This document shows, piece by piece, positions 55,994 through 64,000 of a stretch of 64,000 bases of DNA (its first letter is position 1; each line of letters opens with the position of its first letter). Source of the stretch: Vibrio coralliilyticus (GTDB lineage Bacteria; Pseudomonadota; Gammaproteobacteria; Enterobacterales; Vibrionaceae). The DNA lies in assembly GCF_024449095.1 (NCBI RefSeq), contig NZ_CP024627.1, positions 496,001-560,000 on the forward strand, in the 5' to 3' direction. A model generated the notes under the pieces. That model saw only the letters and a list, made by a program, of their open reading frames with translations, was not told where the DNA came from and searched no databases. The position numbers and the translations under genes are program-made.

Positions 55994-57103
55994 TTAATCG
56001 GCAAAGTACATTACACCAAGAGAAGCTTCTTGGCTTGCTCCGGTGACTTCTGGCAAATTGCTTGGCAGGTTGTGAATACGGCGATAAGCAAGCCAAGCAA
56101 ATGCCATCGCTTCCATATTTTGACTGTCGACACCTTGTGAGTCTGTTGGACTCACACTCCATCCGGGAAGTAAGGCTTTAAGGCGTGCCATTAATAAAGG
56201 ATTGTTGGCACCGCCACCGCATACTAATAGCTGTGGTTGCTCACCTTGAGTGTATTTGTCGACTTCATGGCTGATAGTTCGTGCAGTGTATTCACACAAG
56301 GTACGCTGAACATCCTCAACTGAGCAGTTGTGATGACTGAGAATCGCTTCTAACCATGGTAGGTTAAATAACTCTCGCCCTGTGCTTTTTGGTGCTTTCG
56401 CTGCAAGGTATGGCTCCTGGAGTAAGGAGCTGAGTAAATCTGAATCTACATTACCTTGCTGGGCAAACAATGCGTCTTTGTCATACGGGTGACCACGGTG
56501 TTTCGCACACCAAGCATCCATTAGCATGTTACCAGGCCCCGTATCGTAGCCAATGACAGGGTGGTCATGACGAAGGACGGAAATATTGGCGATACCACCA
56601 ATGTTGAGCACCACTGTACTGGCTTCGTTTGATTCAAATAAAGCGCGATGGAAAGCGGGAACCAACGGCGCCCCTTGTCCGCCCAGTGCCATATCTTTGC
56701 GTCTGAAATCCGCAATGGTCGTAATGCCGGTTCGTGTTGCAATGATATTGGCATCACCAAGCTGAGTGGTAAACGGAGTTTCTCCAGTTGGCTGATGGAA
56801 AACCGTCTGACCGTGATTACCGATCGCGGTAATTTGCTCTTTACTATGGCCTGTTTTTTCAAGCAAAGCCAATACTGCTTCGGCGTACAAGTGGCCTAGC
56901 TGATGGTCGAGAGCCCCAATTTGTTGTAGGTCAGTTTGCTGACCCAGACAAATGTCGAGTACCTGTTGCTTTATTGATGACGGAATCGGGTAATCTTGGT
57001 TGTCGATTAACTGAATCTGTCCATTCATGACTTCAATTAGGGCGACATCAATACCGTCCAAACTGGTACCAGACATGATGCCAATATAAAGTTCTTTACT
57101 CAT
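55994..57103 (-). CDS. anmK: Anhydro-N-acetylmuramic acid kinase
   Basis: Phosphorylates 1,6-anhydroMurNAc with ring opening to give MurNAc-6-phosphate, the MurQ substrate. The 369-residue protein of the sugar kinase/Hsp70 superfamily begins YIGIMSGTSLDGIDVALIEV (about 6-25) and shows GNHGQTVFHQP, a catalytic Asp in IADFRRKDMALGGQGAPLVPAFH and the nucleotide loop LLVCGGGANNPLLM. Its start overlaps the end of the upstream kinase gene by 8 bases, which shows an operon. Confidence 0.97.
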   Translation of the reverse strand: MSKELYIGIMSGTSLDGIDVALIEVMNGQIQLIDNQDYPIPSSIKQQVLDICLGQQTDLQQIGALDHQLGHLYAEAVLALLEKTGHSKEQITAIGNHGQTVFHQPTGETPFTTQLGDANIIATRTGITTIADFRRKDMALGGQGAPLVPAFHRALFESNEASTVVLNIGGIANISVLRHDHPVIGYDTGPGNMLMDAWCAKHRGHPYDKDALFAQQGNVDSDLLSSLLQEPYLAAKAPKSTGRELFNLPWLEAILSHHNCSVEDVQRTLCEYTARTISHEVDKYTQGEQPQLLVCGGGANNPLLMARLKALLPGWSVSPTDSQGVDSQNMEAMAFAWLAYRRIHNLPSNLPEVTGASQEASLGVMYFAD

Positions 57104-57974
57104 TGTAATTTTCCACCTGTTGTCTGGCTAGCAGAGTCGCACCGTCAAGTGCGTCGCCTTTAGGAGTGATGAGTCTTGAGGACCATTTGGGGCTGAGATG
57201 TTGTTGATAGTATGCGCCCAAACTGCCTAAAAAAGCGATGTCTAGCTTGTTATTATCACAGCACTTTGCCACCAGGCTATCAATATGCTGTTGGCCTCTG
57301 TTTACGATTGTTGTGCTTACTGGGCAACCTTGTTGCGCGTGGTCCAATACGGCAGGAGCAAGCTGAGCAAAGCGTGAAGCATTGGCCGTGGTTAACCATT
57401 GTAAAACCTCTCCCCGTTGGCCACCTAAGTGTTGGGTCAAATAGTCGGTGAGTGGGTGGGAGGTTTCTTGTTCAAGCGCTTCAATGAGTGCTTGAACGGC
57501 TTGTTGTCCCAGCCAGGCACCTCCGCCATGATCGCCAATTGGAAACCCCCAGCCGCCATACATCTTACTGTGCCCGTCGGCATCCAGTTGTGTGGCGACG
57601 CTGCCTGTACCAATGGCAATGCAATTCACGGCCTGACCGTGATTGACGCCCAGCAGTGAAATATGTGCATCTGTTGTGACTACGCAATGAGGGTAGATTT
57701 GCAATGATTGTTCAAGAGCAAGCTTTGCTTTCGCGTTACCTGCCCCAGCGACACCAATCACAATAGAAACATGACTGGCCGCCAGTTTTATTTGCTGTAA
57801 GCAAGCCCCAATCGCTTGATGTAGTTGCTGATGAGCTTGCTCCCCTTGTTGTGTGAGAGATGACGGACCCAGAGTCAAAGTAAAAATCGGGTCCGTCATT
57901 AGGGGGTCTATTGACGTTAGACGTAAGGCGGTTTTCGTTCCGCCTCCATCTATAGCGAGTAAGTGCGTAATCAT
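57096..57974 (-). CDS. BadF/BadG-type amino-sugar kinase (probable N-acetylglucosamine kinase)
   Basis: ATP-dependent sugar kinase of 292 residues in the BcrA/BadF family. The N-terminal phosphate loop is THLLAIDGGGTKTALRL (about 3-19), the second is GTGSVATQLDADG (about 128-140), then GGWGFPIGDHGGGAWLG (about 144-160). ATG 57974 overlaps the stop of the symporter gene (ATGA); the longer frame upstream is only overlap with that gene. Relatives in Vibrio include GlcNAc kinases and the glucosamine-specific GspK. Beside NagZ, AnmK and MurQ, phosphorylation of the GlcNAc freed by NagZ is the most sensible role; glucosamine is the main alternative. Confidence 0.82.
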   Translation of the reverse strand: MITHLLAIDGGGTKTALRLTSIDPLMTDPIFTLTLGPSSLTQQGEQAHQQLHQAIGACLQQIKLAASHVSIVIGVAGAGNAKAKLALEQSLQIYPHCVVTTDAHISLLGVNHGQAVNCIAIGTGSVATQLDADGHSKMYGGWGFPIGDHGGGAWLGQQAVQALIEALEQETSHPLTDYLTQHLGGQRGEVLQWLTTANASRFAQLAPAVLDHAQQGCPVSTTIVNRGQQHIDSLVAKCCDNNKLDIAFLGSLGAYYQQHLSPKWSSRLITPKGDALDGATLLARQQVENYNE

Positions 57975-59563
57975 AAGCGAGCCGCTTGTAGTTGCTCTTG
58001 TGGCTGTGCTTTGCCACATAGGCAGACCGCAAATGAAACGAAAGTACCGATACACAGCTGGTAAGGAAACGCTAGGCTCAGCCCAACCCAGTCAGGGTTC
58101 AGTAAGCCGAATGTGTTATCCCAGACATAAGCTTGAAGTAACAGTGTGGTTAGAAAGCCTGCCACCAGTGCCATGGCAACGGAACGTTCACTGCCTCGGT
58201 CAGTAAACAAAGCGGTGAAGTAGACGCCAAGTAATCCTGTGTAGGCAAATACCATCACGCTGAGAGCAAAAGCAAGTAGTGGCATATCTGTGTATTGTTG
58301 CCAGTAAAAACACAGGATCCCCATGCTGCCAAGTGCTATGGCTGCGGCTGCCATACCCAATCGGCCAACTTTGACATAATGCGCATCATCTTGTTTGCCA
58401 TCACGGGCTTCTTTCCAAGGTTTGTAAAGATCTTGAGTGGCGACAGAAGACATTGAATTCAAACCCGAATTTAATGTTGAAAGCGCGGCAGCCACTACAC
58501 CTACGGTGACTAAGCCACGTAGACCCGCAGGCATCTCATTAAGAACGTAATACATGAAGATGGTGACACTCTCGCCATTGAAGTTCTGTACTACATCTTG
58601 CCCTTCTCCTCCCATTAGGTCCGGACGTTGATAGAATACGTACAATAGCAAACCAATGGTCATGAAAATCAGAACAATTGGCAGTGAAAAGATGATCGAA
58701 TTGATCATGGCCTGTGAGCCCTGCTTGGCATTCTTACAGGTTAACACACGTTGAGTCATATCCTGATCGAGGCCAAACGCACCGATGTTCAATAGCACAA
58801 AGCCAGTAATACAGGCCCAGAAGCTAAATGTACCAGCGGGTGAGAAATCGAGGCTGAAATCGAATAAGGTAAGCTTTGAAGCCTGATCCGGCCCTGGGTT
58901 GTCTAAGACCTGAATGATCTGACTAAGATCGGCGGGAATTTGTCCAAGTAGGTAAATGATGACAGCCACAGCAGCACCAACGTACACAATCAGCTGAATA
59001 AGATCACTCCAAATAACAGAGCGAATCCCCCCCATGTAGGTGTAGGCGAGACCGACAACAACCAATATCACGATGGAAGCAATAACGCTGATAGGATCAA
59101 TATTGGTAAACAGGATCATAGAAACGGCAATAGCGGCCATGTACAGGCGAGAGCCAGAAGCAAACACACGCCCGATAAGATACATCAAGCCTGCCCGTTG
59201 CTTGGTTTTTTCACCAAAACGAACTTTGAGCAACTCATAAACGGTCGAGACTTTGTTTTGGTAAAAACGAGGAATCAGCACCCAAGCCACAAATAGAGCG
59301 CCAAGAATACCGCCGATGTTCGTTGCAAGGTAAGTTAAGTCGCCACGGTAGCTGGAATCTGGCCCACCTAAAAAGGTTGCGGCAGATTGTGAGGTAGCCA
59401 GAACAGAGACTGCCACCACCCACATAGGCATACTATTTCCCCCGAGGAAGTAGTCCTTCGTCGAGGTGATTTTGACTCGGCTGAAATGCCAGCCAGTGTA
59501 GGCAATGATCGCAAAATATAAGGCGAACACTAACCAGTCTAGAGAGGTAAATAAAGAATTCAT
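57971..59563 (-). CDS. Sodium/solute symporter (SSS family), probable amino-sugar uptake
   Basis: Inner-membrane sodium-coupled transporter with about 14 helices in 530 residues. Family marks: DYFLGGNSMPMWVVAVSVLATSQSAATFLGGP (about 37-68), the YMGGIRSVIWSDLIQ segment (about 176-190) and VAAALSTLNSGLNSMSSVATQDLY (about 366-389), which includes the Na2-site Ser/Ser pattern. It resembles SglT/NanT-type sugar carriers. As first gene in the run symporter-kinase-anmK-murQ, it probably imports a muropeptide sugar such as GlcNAc-anhydroMurNAc, MurNAc or GlcNAc, a role filled by PTS proteins in E. coli. The substrate is inferred from context. Confidence 0.85.
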   Translation of the reverse strand: MNSLFTSLDWLVFALYFAIIAYTGWHFSRVKITSTKDYFLGGNSMPMWVVAVSVLATSQSAATFLGGPDSSYRGDLTYLATNIGGILGALFVAWVLIPRFYQNKVSTVYELLKVRFGEKTKQRAGLMYLIGRVFASGSRLYMAAIAVSMILFTNIDPISVIASIVILVVVGLAYTYMGGIRSVIWSDLIQLIVYVGAAVAVIIYLLGQIPADLSQIIQVLDNPGPDQASKLTLFDFSLDFSPAGTFSFWACITGFVLLNIGAFGLDQDMTQRVLTCKNAKQGSQAMINSIIFSLPIVLIFMTIGLLLYVFYQRPDLMGGEGQDVVQNFNGESVTIFMYYVLNEMPAGLRGLVTVGVVAAALSTLNSGLNSMSSVATQDLYKPWKEARDGKQDDAHYVKVGRLGMAAAAIALGSMGILCFYWQQYTDMPLLAFALSVMVFAYTGLLGVYFTALFTDRGSERSVAMALVAGFLTTLLLQAYVWDNTFGLLNPDWVGLSLAFPYQLCIGTFVSFAVCLCGKAQPQEQLQAARL

Positions 59564-59627
59564 CGCAGCTCCATAGCTTGAATCATGTAGGGAATCTATT
59601 TATCGTTTTTTAGCAGTATGCTGATAT

Positions 59628-59747
59628 GAATAACTCATTCCTAAATCTATTCTATGGTGGAATAATGACCGCTTTGATTCTATGATCCTGTTCTCAGTTC
59701 AAGCGTTAGCCTATTCCAAATACGGTTTTAACTTGGAATAACTATTC
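59628..59747. promoter_or_regulatory. GAAT/ATTC inverted repeats in the recycling-cluster promoter
   Basis: The 236-bp divergent gap has GAATA-ACT-CATTC (59628-59640), ATTC-N7-GAAT (59649-59663), TATTCCAA-N13-TTGGAATA (59712-59740, perfect 8-bp arms) and GAATA-AC-TATTC (59736-59747). They lie between the symporter start and the RpiR-type gene and are likely its operators. No CRP site was certain. Confidence 0.6.
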
Positions 59748-59799
59748 TCCAGCGACATAGCCCTGAGTAAACTGCAAACCATATAAAAGGAGAGGGAAG

Positions 59800-60648
59800 A
59801 TGAAAGGTTTAGCCCGAATTCGAGCATTGCTACCACAATTGTCGCCTGCTGATAACAAGATCGCCCGTTATCTGCTCGAATATCCTCAACAGGTCAAACA
59901 GTTTTCTTCTCCAGAGCTAGCCAGAGCAATTGGTGTGAGCCAGTCGACGATAGTTAAGTTCAGTCAAAAGATCGGCTACAGCGGATTTTCCGATTTAAAA
60001 GTCCGCCTCTATGAGAGTGAATTGGCGTACCAGCCAAGTTCAAAAAAAGCGATTCATGGCACCATTTCACGCAGTGATAACATGACGTTGGTGATGGCTA
60101 AGCTCCTTTCAAGCAAGCAGCAATCGCTCGACCGAACCGTTGCTCTCAATGATGAACAAACCATTCAGCGGGCAGCGGGGTATTTGCATCTGGCGGGTAA
60201 AATTCAAATCGCTGGAGTAGGGGCTTCTTCGCTGGTGGCAAAGGACTTGAGCTATAAACTGACCAAAATTGGTCATGCCGTCCATTGTGAATACGATACG
60301 CATATTCAGGTGGCGAATGCGGCGGCATTGAGTGAAAACGATGTATTGGTGGCGCTGTCTTACTCAGGGCGAAGTCGAGAAGTTTTGAGCATTGCTCAGC
60401 TGGCTCGTAGTAAGGGGGCCAAGGTGATTATCATTAGCCAGCTTGCCCCTACACCATTGGACAAATACGCGGACATTAAGCTGATGACCGCCGCAGATGA
60501 AGAGCAGATTCGAAGCTCTTCCATTACCGCGCGTGATAGCCAGCTTTTGATGACCGATCTGCTCTTCATTGCTGTGACTCAGCAGGAAGAGAGCGCGGAT
60601 CAATTAATTGAACAAAGTAAATCCGCCGTAGCGGCTTTAAAACAGTAA
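59800..60648 (+). CDS. MurR/RpiR-family transcriptional regulator
   Basis: Sugar-phosphate-responsive regulator of 282 residues. The N-terminal RpiR helix-turn-helix (about 1-77) contains SPELARAIGVSQSTIVKFSQKIGYSGFSDLKVRL, and the C-terminal SIS domain (about 125-260) contains IQIAGVGASSLVAKDLSYKL and the sugar-binding VALSYSGRSREVLSIAQLA. ATG 59800 follows AAAGGAGAGGGAAG. It is divergent from the symporter-kinase-anmK-murQ run and 9 bases upstream of nagZ. By analogy to E. coli MurR, which answers to MurNAc-6-phosphate, it probably controls both transcripts. Confidence 0.9.
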   Translation: MKGLARIRALLPQLSPADNKIARYLLEYPQQVKQFSSPELARAIGVSQSTIVKFSQKIGYSGFSDLKVRLYESELAYQPSSKKAIHGTISRSDNMTLVMAKLLSSKQQSLDRTVALNDEQTIQRAAGYLHLAGKIQIAGVGASSLVAKDLSYKLTKIGHAVHCEYDTHIQVANAAALSENDVLVALSYSGRSREVLSIAQLARSKGAKVIIISQLAPTPLDKYADIKLMTAADEEQIRSSSITARDSQLLMTDLLFIAVTQQEESADQLIEQSKSAVAALKQ

Positions 60649-60657
60649 GGAATAATT

Positions 60658-61641
60658 ATGGGACCTTTATGGCTTGATGTAGAAGGTTGCGAACTGAGCG
60701 CAGAAGATAAAAATATTCTTGAGCATCCAACGGTTGGTGGAGTGATTCTGTTTGCACGAAATTACCACGATAATGAGCAATTATTAGCACTGAATAAGTC
60801 GATTCGCCAGGCTGCGAAGCGTCCCATCTTGATTGGCGTTGATCAGGAGGGAGGGCGAGTTCAACGCTTCAAAGAAGGCTTTTCTCTGATCCCTGCGGCA
60901 GAAGCGTACGCTAAACACAATGATGGTGAAAAGTTGGCTGAGCAAGGTGGCTGGTTGATGGCAGCTGAGTTGATTGCTCATGACATTGATCTAAGCTTTG
61001 CTCCGGTACTCGATAAAGGCCATGAGTGTAAGGCGATTGGTAGCCGCTCATTTGGTGAAGACGTCGATACCATCATCCGTCACAGCAATGCCTACATGCG
61101 CGGCATGAAAGCGGTGGGCATGGCAACGACAGGCAAACATTTCCCGGGCCATGGTGGGGTGGTGGCGGATTCTCACTTGGAGACTCCTTACGATCATCGG
61201 GACTCGATTATTGAACAAGACATGGCGATTTTTAAAGCTCAGATCGAGGCTGGCTTGCTGGATGCCATGATGCCTGCGCATGTGGTGTTCCCTCATTATG
61301 ACGACCAGCCTGCCAGTGGCTCTGAGTTTTGGCTTAAGAATGTGCTGAGAAAACAATTGGGCTTCAATGGCATTATTTTCTCTGATGACCTGACGATGGA
61401 AGGCGCGTCTGTGATGGGTGGCCCTGCCGAGCGTGCGCATCAATCTCTGGCATCGGGTTGTGACATGGTACTAGTGTGTAATCAGCGTGATGCGCAGATT
61501 GAAGTGTTGGATAACCTGCCTGTAATGGAAACACCACAAGCTAGTCAGCTATTAAAGAAACAATCTTTCACTTTGTCTGATCTGCGTAGCAGTGACGAGT
61601 GGAAGCAGGCATCCGAAGCCATGAAACGCGTTATTGGATAA
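60658..61641 (+). CDS. nagZ: Beta-N-acetylhexosaminidase NagZ
   Basis: Cytoplasmic family 3 glycoside hydrolase that removes GlcNAc from GlcNAc-anhydroMurNAc(-peptides) in wall recycling; its products can also trigger AmpC induction. The sequence shows [20 protein letters not shown] (about 60-79), [20 protein letters not shown] (about 158-177, with the mobile catalytic His loop) and the nucleophile Asp in [12 protein letters not shown] (about 238-249). Length 327 is close to the V. cholerae enzyme. It lies 9 bases after the RpiR-type gene, tying its expression to that regulator. Confidence 0.97.
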   Translation: MGPLWLDVEGCELSAEDKNILEHPTVGGVILFARNYHDNEQLLALNKSIRQAAKRPILIGVDQEGGRVQRFKEGFSLIPAAEAYAKHNDGEKLAEQGGWLMAAELIAHDIDLSFAPVLDKGHECKAIGSRSFGEDVDTIIRHSNAYMRGMKAVGMATTGKHFPGHGGVVADSHLETPYDHRDSIIEQDMAIFKAQIEAGLLDAMMPAHVVFPHYDDQPASGSEFWLKNVLRKQLGFNGIIFSDDLTMEGASVMGGPAERAHQSLASGCDMVLVCNQRDAQIEVLDNLPVMETPQASQLLKKQSFTLSDLRSSDEWKQASEAMKRVIG

Positions 61642-61660
61642 GTTGAAAGTAACGAGTGAA

Positions 61661-61686
61661 CAAGAGCCGCAACCGCGGCTCTTTTT
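61661..61686. terminator. Terminator between nagZ and the LytTR regulator gene
   Basis: Stem AAGAGCCGC/GCGGCTCTT (61662-61670 with 61675-61683), loop AACC, then T3. The T-run reaches into the stop codon of the convergent gene at 61685. Confidence 0.85.
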
Positions 61687-62407
61687 AGTGGAAGCCAAGC
61701 ATCTCTTTGAGGTTTTTCAAATAACGACGGCTAACGGGGATAGGGTGATCACTGACTGTGATGATTTCTGCTAGCCCATTCTCAAGTAATTTGATCTCTT
61801 TTATGGCTTTGATGTTGACCAAAAACTGGCGGTGGCAGCGCACTAACGGGGTTTTCTCTTCCAGTACTTTGAGTGTTAGTTGTGAAGTGGCTTTCTGCTC
61901 TGCTGTTTGGACGTGCACACCACCGATATCACTGTAGGCAAACTCTACATCTTGAGTTGGAATGATGACAATCCGATTGAGTCCGGTACAGGGTACCTGA
62001 TCTAAGCTGGTCGGTGTGAGAGCGGAGATTTGTTGTTGAGTATTATGAGTGACGGACCTAAGAAGTCGTTTAATGGTTTTCTCTAATCGACAAGTATCAA
62101 TGGGCTTTAACAAGTAATCGAATGCGTTGTCTTCGAATGCCTGAATAGCGAACTCATCGTAGGCGGTGACAAACACAACTTTCGGCATGGTGTCTGGATC
62201 GAGCATACCTAGTAGTTCAATGCCTGTGATTTGTGGCATCTGTATATCAAGAAACACTACATCGGGCTTGAGTTGATTGATTTTTTTTAAGCCTTCAATA
62301 GCATTACTTGCCTGCTCCAAGACGGTGACCTTTCCTGATTCTTCAAGCAGCTCTGTCAGCTCTTCTCGAGCAAATAATTCGTCATCTATGACTAAAGCAG
62401 AAAGCAT
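61685..62407 (-). CDS. LytTR-family response regulator, BtsR-like
   Basis: Two-component regulator of 240 residues. The receiver domain (1-118) has the DDE acidic pair (VIDDELFAREEL), phospho-acceptor Asp54 in VVFLDIQMPQITG and Lys in YLLKPIDTCRLEK. The LytTR DNA-binding domain (about 140-240) shows the strand pattern DVEFAYSDIGGVHVQT, LVRCHRQFLVNIKAI and PIPVSRRYLKNLKE. This layout equals E. coli BtsR (YehT) and YpdB. It lies 9 bases downstream of the sensor kinase gene, so the two form one operon. The BtsR-type repeats before the cstA-like gene make that gene its best target. Confidence 0.92.
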   Translation of the reverse strand: MLSALVIDDELFAREELTELLEESGKVTVLEQASNAIEGLKKINQLKPDVVFLDIQMPQITGIELLGMLDPDTMPKVVFVTAYDEFAIQAFEDNAFDYLLKPIDTCRLEKTIKRLLRSVTHNTQQQISALTPTSLDQVPCTGLNRIVIIPTQDVEFAYSDIGGVHVQTAEQKATSQLTLKVLEEKTPLVRCHRQFLVNIKAIKEIKLLENGLAEIITVSDHPIPVSRRYLKNLKEMLGFH

Positions 62408-62416
62408 GTTTGTTTC

Positions 62417-64000
62417 CTAATCGATATTTTTCTCGGGAATGAGGAAGCTCATTCGAGTCAGTTGGTGTGGCGTCACATCAATATTGAGTGATGCCGTCTG
62501 ACCAAACTTGTTGGTTAAGCGCTTATCGACGATTTGCATCCCGAGCCCCTGATGATTATCAGCTGGTGGTTTGTAACTGCCTGCGTTGTCTTCCACACAC
62601 AGCTGATACCCCTGCTCAAGTTTCTGGCTGTAAATGCGGACCTTTCCTCCTTCCAGTAGGTTTGATATGCCGTGCTTAATGGCGTTCTCGACTAAAGGTT
62701 GTAGGGTAAAGGTCGGCAGTTTGCGCTCCAGCAATGCGGAATCAATGTCAACGTCTACCTCTAATCGGTCGGTAAAGCGCGCTTTTTCTATGGTGAGATA
62801 AGCATTAACGTGCGCTAATTCTTCTTTAAGGGTAACCGTTTCTACATTTTGTTTGAGGTTGCTGCGAAAGAAATGTGACAGATGCTGAATCAACTCCCTC
62901 GCCTTAGGTGGATCGCGTCGAATCACGGCGCTAATCGTGTTGAGTGCGTTAAATAAAAAGTGTGGGTTGACTTGTGCATGGAGCAGCTTTATTTCAGCTT
63001 GGGAAAGTAAGGTACGTTTTTGCTGATAGTCACCAAACAAGATCTGACTGGAAAGTAATTGAGCGATGCCTTCAGCCATGGACATATTAATGGTTGAAAA
63101 GAGCTTACGTTTAGGCTCGTACAGCTTAATGGTGCCAATAACCTTGTCACCTGCATGCAAAGGAATAATCAGAGCAGACCCTAGTTTGCAGTTTTTAGAC
63201 AGGGAACACTGATAAGGTTTGTCTTTGCCATCGAGGTAAATGATGTCATTACGTGCAATGGCGTCTAATGTGCTTTGTGATGAAATAGGGGTTTCAGGTT
63301 TGTGATGGTCATCGCCGATACCGACAAAGGCAAGTATCTTCTCATTGTCTGTGATTGAAACCGCCCCTACGTTGGTTTCCTCATACACGATACGCGCAAT
63401 CTTCTCGGCATTATGGGTATTGAAACCCGAAGCGAGTATACCGACCGAACGCTCAGCAATGTTTAATGCTCGGCGTGAAAAGGTCGCCGAGTACTCTTCA
63501 AAGATAGTTTTTCGATCTTGCAGTATGCTCATAAACAGCGCTGCGCCGACTGAGTTTGCGATGATCATTGGTGCTGCAATCGCAGAGACTAATGAATATG
63601 CCTGATCAAATGGTTTAGCGACGATCAGAATGATCGCCATCTGGGCGATTTCCGCCACTAAGGTGACTGCAAATACCACGCTTGGGTTAAAGAGTTGGGC
63701 ACCTTTGCCCCGCCTGAGCAGATAGGTGTGTAATAAGCCACCAATCAAACCTTCTGCGGTGGTCGAGATAGCACAAGCAAGGTCGGTAAAGCCGCCAAGT
63801 GAGTAGCGATGCAAACCACCTGTTAACCCGACAAAGAACCCAACTACAGGCCCACCAAATAAACCACCCATCACGGCTCCTATCGCTCGGGTATTGGCAA
63901 TCGCATCATTGATCTGCAAACCAAAGTACGTCCCCATGACACAAAACAGGGAAAACAGTACGTAGACACTGAGTTTGTGCGTTAGGCGATTAGAGATACT
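62417..64000 (-). CDS. LytS/BtsS-type sensor histidine kinase (5' end outside window)
   Basis: Membrane sensor kinase; the frame is open to the right edge (readable upstream of ATG 63937 as SNRLTHKLSVYVLFSLF), so the start is not seen. Order: 5TMR-LYT membrane sensor (GAVMGGLFGGPVVGFFVGLTGGLHRYSLGG), GAF-like domain (visible around ILAFVGIGDDHHKPETPIS to GTIKLYEPKRKLFS), then HisKA_5TM kinase with the phospho-His in LLHAQVNPHFLFNALNTISAVI and ATP-binding LVENAIKHGISNLLEGG. E. coli BtsS of this type binds pyruvate. The downstream gene is its response regulator. Confidence 0.9.
   Translation of the reverse strand, partial: SISNRLTHKLSVYVLFSLFCVMGTYFGLQINDAIANTRAIGAVMGGLFGGPVVGFFVGLTGGLHRYSLGGFTDLACAISTTAEGLIGGLLHTYLLRRGKGAQLFNPSVVFAVTLVAEIAQMAIILIVAKPFDQAYSLVSAIAAPMIIANSVGAALFMSILQDRKTIFEEYSATFSRRALNIAERSVGILASGFNTHNAEKIARIVYEETNVGAVSITDNEKILAFVGIGDDHHKPETPISSQSTLDAIARNDIIYLDGKDKPYQCSLSKNCKLGSALIIPLHAGDKVIGTIKLYEPKRKLFSTINMSMAEGIAQLLSSQILFGDYQQKRTLLSQAEIKLLHAQVNPHFLFNALNTISAVIRRDPPKARELIQHLSHFFRSNLKQNVETVTLKEELAHVNAYLTIEKARFTDRLEVDVDIDSALLERKLPTFTLQPLVENAIKHGISNLLEGGKVRIYSQKLEQGYQLCVEDNAGSYKPPADNHQGLGMQIVDKRLTNKFGQTASLNIDVTPHQLTRMSFLIPEKNID

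Overview
The window reads as a piece of the larger chromosome of a Vibrio (Gammaproteobacteria, Vibrionaceae). The base composition is moderate, the genes are dense and lie on both strands, and nearly every protein is a recognisable Vibrio/enteric core protein. Marker genes include vpsR (biofilm regulator), hlyU, the type II secretion accessory pair gspAB, the 283-residue form of ThyA, arcA and nhaR. I see no prophage, insertion sequence, integron, CRISPR array, rRNA or tRNA. The species cannot be fixed from the sequence alone.

Layout. 1-5700: start of cca, gspA-gspB, an SH3 membrane protein and a low-affinity phosphate transporter with its DUF47 partner. 5800-14000: ygiF, glnE and hldE, the enteric gene order, but interrupted by a divergent potassium channel/chemoreceptor pair. 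14100-16530: arcA with an FNR box and ArcA-like repeats upstream, a DUF3293 gene, an RraA-like gene and a small secreted protein. 16700-21720: the threonine operon with leader peptide and attenuator. 21730-24940: a TRIC-type channel, then mtnN-cobD(cbiB-like)-btuF. 25235-29060: rpsO, pnp with a large leader hairpin, nlpI. 29080-30990: a MarR regulator and a MATE exporter that share the same inverted repeat. 31070-33400: vpsR, then a very small ORF with a strong ribosome binding site and a DUF1127 gene. 33400-36160: tas, a small unknown gene, mutH, and a 620-bp gap full of DnaA boxes. 36160-41500: rppH-ptsP-TSUP permease-lgt-thyA. 41700-45000: nptA, nhaR, hlyU and rpsT (TTG start). 45200-52840: murJ-ribF-ileS-lspA-fkpB-ispH. 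52960-55040: a CstA-family (pyruvate-type) transporter and a small lipoprotein. 55050-61690: a peptidoglycan-recycling cluster (symporter, sugar kinase, anmK, murQ, divergent from an RpiR regulator and nagZ). 61685-64000: a LytTR response regulator and the 5'-truncated gene of its LytS-type sensor kinase.

Most notable signals. (1) The mutH-rppH gap holds four perfect DnaA boxes, two one-mismatch boxes, seven GATC sites and an IHF-like site; this fits a DARS2-type DnaA-reactivating locus, which in E. coli lies in the same gap. (2) The cstA promoter carries three 8-bp direct repeats spaced exactly 20 bp apart that match the E. coli BtsR (YehT) binding motif, while a BtsS/BtsR-like system is encoded 7 kb away; this points to a local pyruvate-sensing circuit. 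(3) The MarR/MATE pair has a copy of one operator in front of each gene. (4) The recycling cluster uses a sodium/solute symporter and has GAAT/ATTC inverted repeats in its divergent promoter. These are inferences from sequence pattern and gene context; no searches were run.
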